Assembly: GCF_016839145.1 (NCBI RefSeq) | Contig: NZ_CP069303.1 | Location: forward strand, 1-64,000 | Source: Shinella sp. PSBB067 | GTDB taxonomy: Bacteria > Pseudomonadota > Alphaproteobacteria > Rhizobiales > Rhizobiaceae | Direction of reading: 5' to 3' | Length of the DNA: 64,000 nucleotides | Shown: positions 62,797 to 64,000 of the stretch, piece after piece | How positions within the stretch are numbered: the stretch's first letter is position 1 | How the letters are laid out: the number at the start of each line of letters is the position of its first letter | Made by a program: the position numbers and the translations under genes | The notes under the pieces: model-generated | Told to the model about the DNA's origin: nothing | What the model saw: the letters and a program-made list of their open reading frames with translations, nothing else | Database searches by the model: none

Positions 62797-63795
62797 ATGA
62801 AGAAACTGATGAACCGTCCGCAGGACTTCGTCGACGAGATGCTTGACGGTCTGGTCGAGGCCAATCCGTCTTTGACGCGTGACGGCGAAAGCGGCCGGGT
62901 GATCCGCCGGACCACGCCTGCCGCGCCCAAGGTGGGCGTCGTCTCCGGTGGCGGATCCGGTCACCTGCCGCTGTTTACCGGCTATGTCGGCCAAGGCCTG
63001 CTCGACACATGCTCGATCGGAAACGTGTTCGAAGGGCCGACGGTCGGTTCGTGCATCGAGGCGATGAAGCTTGCCGACCAGGGCAGGGGCGTGCTGCGCC
63101 TCTACGGCAATTACGGCGGCGACCGGATGAATTTCGACATGGCCGGCGAGATGCTCGAGGACGACGGCATCCGCTCCACGACGGTCCTCGGCACCGATGA
63201 CATCGCCAGCGCCGGCCCTGAGGAGCGTCAGAAGCGCCGCGGCGTCGCCGGTATCATCTACGCCTACAAGGCGGCCGGCGCGGCTGCCGAAGCCGGAGCC
63301 GATCTTGACGCCGTCACAGCCATCGCGCAACGCACCGTCGACCTGACCCGAACGATCGGCGTGGCCATGTCGCCCTGCCAGGTTCCGGGCGCAGACCGGC
63401 CATCCTTCGTTCTCGGCGAAGACGAGATCGAGATGGGTATGGGCATTCATGGCGAGCCGGGGATCTGGCGCGACAAGCTCAGGCCCGCCGATGAGATTGC
63501 CGACGAGATGGTCGAGCGGCTGCTGGCCGACCGGCCAGAGGGCAGCGGCACGCGCGCATCGGTGCTCGTCAACAGCCTCGGCGCAACCTCGCTGGAAGAG
63601 CTGTTCATCCTCTATCGCCGGGTTTCGAAGAAGCTTGGCGAGGCCGGCATCACGATCGTCCAGCCGCTCGTCGGCCACTTTGCCACGTCGATGGAAATGG
63701 CCGGCGTGTCGGTCAGCCTGTGCTTCGCCGATCCGGAAATCGAGGCGCTGCTCGCATCGCCTTCATCCTGCCCGTTCTGGAAGGTTCAGCCATGA
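62797..63795 (+). CDS. dhaK: dihydroxyacetone kinase subunit DhaK
   Basis: The 332-aa protein has the DhaK N-terminal motif SGGGSGHLPLFTGYVGQGLL, GNVFEGPT and the substrate-binding His218 in MGIHGEPG, which bonds to the carbonyl of dihydroxyacetone or a related ketose. It lacks the DhaL part, supplied by the next gene. Related DhaK proteins also act on erythrulose and similar short ketoses, so the triose is not certain. It lies 11 bp after the ThDP enzyme gene. Confidence 0.88.
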   Translation: MKKLMNRPQDFVDEMLDGLVEANPSLTRDGESGRVIRRTTPAAPKVGVVSGGGSGHLPLFTGYVGQGLLDTCSIGNVFEGPTVGSCIEAMKLADQGRGVLRLYGNYGGDRMNFDMAGEMLEDDGIRSTTVLGTDDIASAGPEERQKRRGVAGIIYAYKAAGAAAEAGADLDAVTAIAQRTVDLTRTIGVAMSPCQVPGADRPSFVLGEDEIEMGMGIHGEPGIWRDKLRPADEIADEMVERLLADRPEGSGTRASVLVNSLGATSLEELFILYRRVSKKLGEAGITIVQPLVGHFATSMEMAGVSVSLCFADPEIEALLASPSSCPFWKVQP

Positions 63796-64000
63796 GCATC
63801 ACACCGGCCGGCCTTTCCTCTGCCGTTGTGACCGTCAACGGCGCCATGGGCGAGATGGAGCAGGCGCTGAACGCCGCCGACGCCAGGCTCGGCGATGGGG
63901 ACACCGGCACCATGCTGGCACGGCTGTTTGCCGGCCTGGCAAAGACGGATCTCTCCCAGACTGCCGATGTCGGGGCAGCCTTTTCGGCTCTCGCCCGCGC
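63792..64000 (+). CDS. dhaL: dihydroxyacetone kinase subunit DhaL (start only)
   Basis: The frame starts with an ATG that overlaps the DhaK stop by 4 bases and runs off the window. The visible 69 residues hold the DhaL nucleotide-binding start: ARLGDGDTGTMLARLF, with the Asp residues that bind Mg-ADP. It completes a DhaK-DhaL kinase that probably uses ATP directly or via a PTS DhaM outside the window. Confidence 0.85.
   Translation, partial: MSITPAGLSSAVVTVNGAMGEMEQALNAADARLGDGDTGTMLARLFAGLAKTDLSQTADVGAAFSALAR

Overview
The window looks like a plasmid, megaplasmid or chromid segment from an alphaproteobacterium of the Rhizobiales, most likely Rhizobiaceae. The supports are relics of a RepB-type plasmid partition gene and a plasmid ScpB-type gene, an IalB-family protein, many rhizobial-style ABC uptake systems, and scars of IS110, IS630 and IS21 elements. 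No rRNA, tRNA or CRISPR array was seen.

Left part (1-9,000): a compact plus-strand set encodes a possible PD-(D/E)XK-like protein, a small protein, a two-gene FtsH-like protease (AAA ATPase and M41 peptidase on separate, overlapping genes) and a 113-residue basic protein. Repeats, an IS110 relic, a DUF3846-like gene and two invertase-type serine recombinases follow. Adhesin cluster (9,096-20,998): an EAL protein, a membrane protein, two autotransporters whose last 932 bp are identical, a coiled-coil protein, a second EAL paralogue with lost catalytic residues, and an IalB protein, with two tiny coupled ORFs between them. This reads as a surface-adhesion module tied to c-di-GMP.

Accessory island (21,000-30,700): broken scpB, IS630 and repB pieces sit left of seven plus-strand genes that mostly overlap end to start. 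They encode an unknown 193-aa protein, a QueC-like PP-loop enzyme, an HTH-ImmA/IrrE protein, a PIN nuclease, a superfamily 1 helicase, a DarT-like DNA ADP-ribosyltransferase and an ADP-ribosylglycohydrolase fused to a VOC domain. I know of no described defence or toxin-antitoxin system with this gene set; it is the best candidate for a new system. A recombinase tail and an aldehyde dehydrogenase tail mark the right edge.

Right half (30,800-64,000), metabolic and transport genes: an iron-siderophore type ABC importer; a divergent two-component system and OB-fold protein; an MFS exporter ending in an IS21 scar; an AstE/AspA-type deacylase diverging from a LysR regulator and a polar amino-acid ABC importer with two binding proteins; an esterase; and a decayed ABC exporter. 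From 46,400 to the end lies a catabolic regulon. A LacI regulator at 56,039 and three matching AAACGTTT-N5-AAACGTTT operators link two sugar-type ABC importers, a cyclase-family hydrolase, an acyl-CoA ligase, five CoA-transferase-family subunits, a ThDP enzyme and dihydroxyacetone kinase (DhaK plus the start of DhaL). The substrate is unknown; a carbohydrate or polyol broken down through CoA thioesters to a triose is the best guess.
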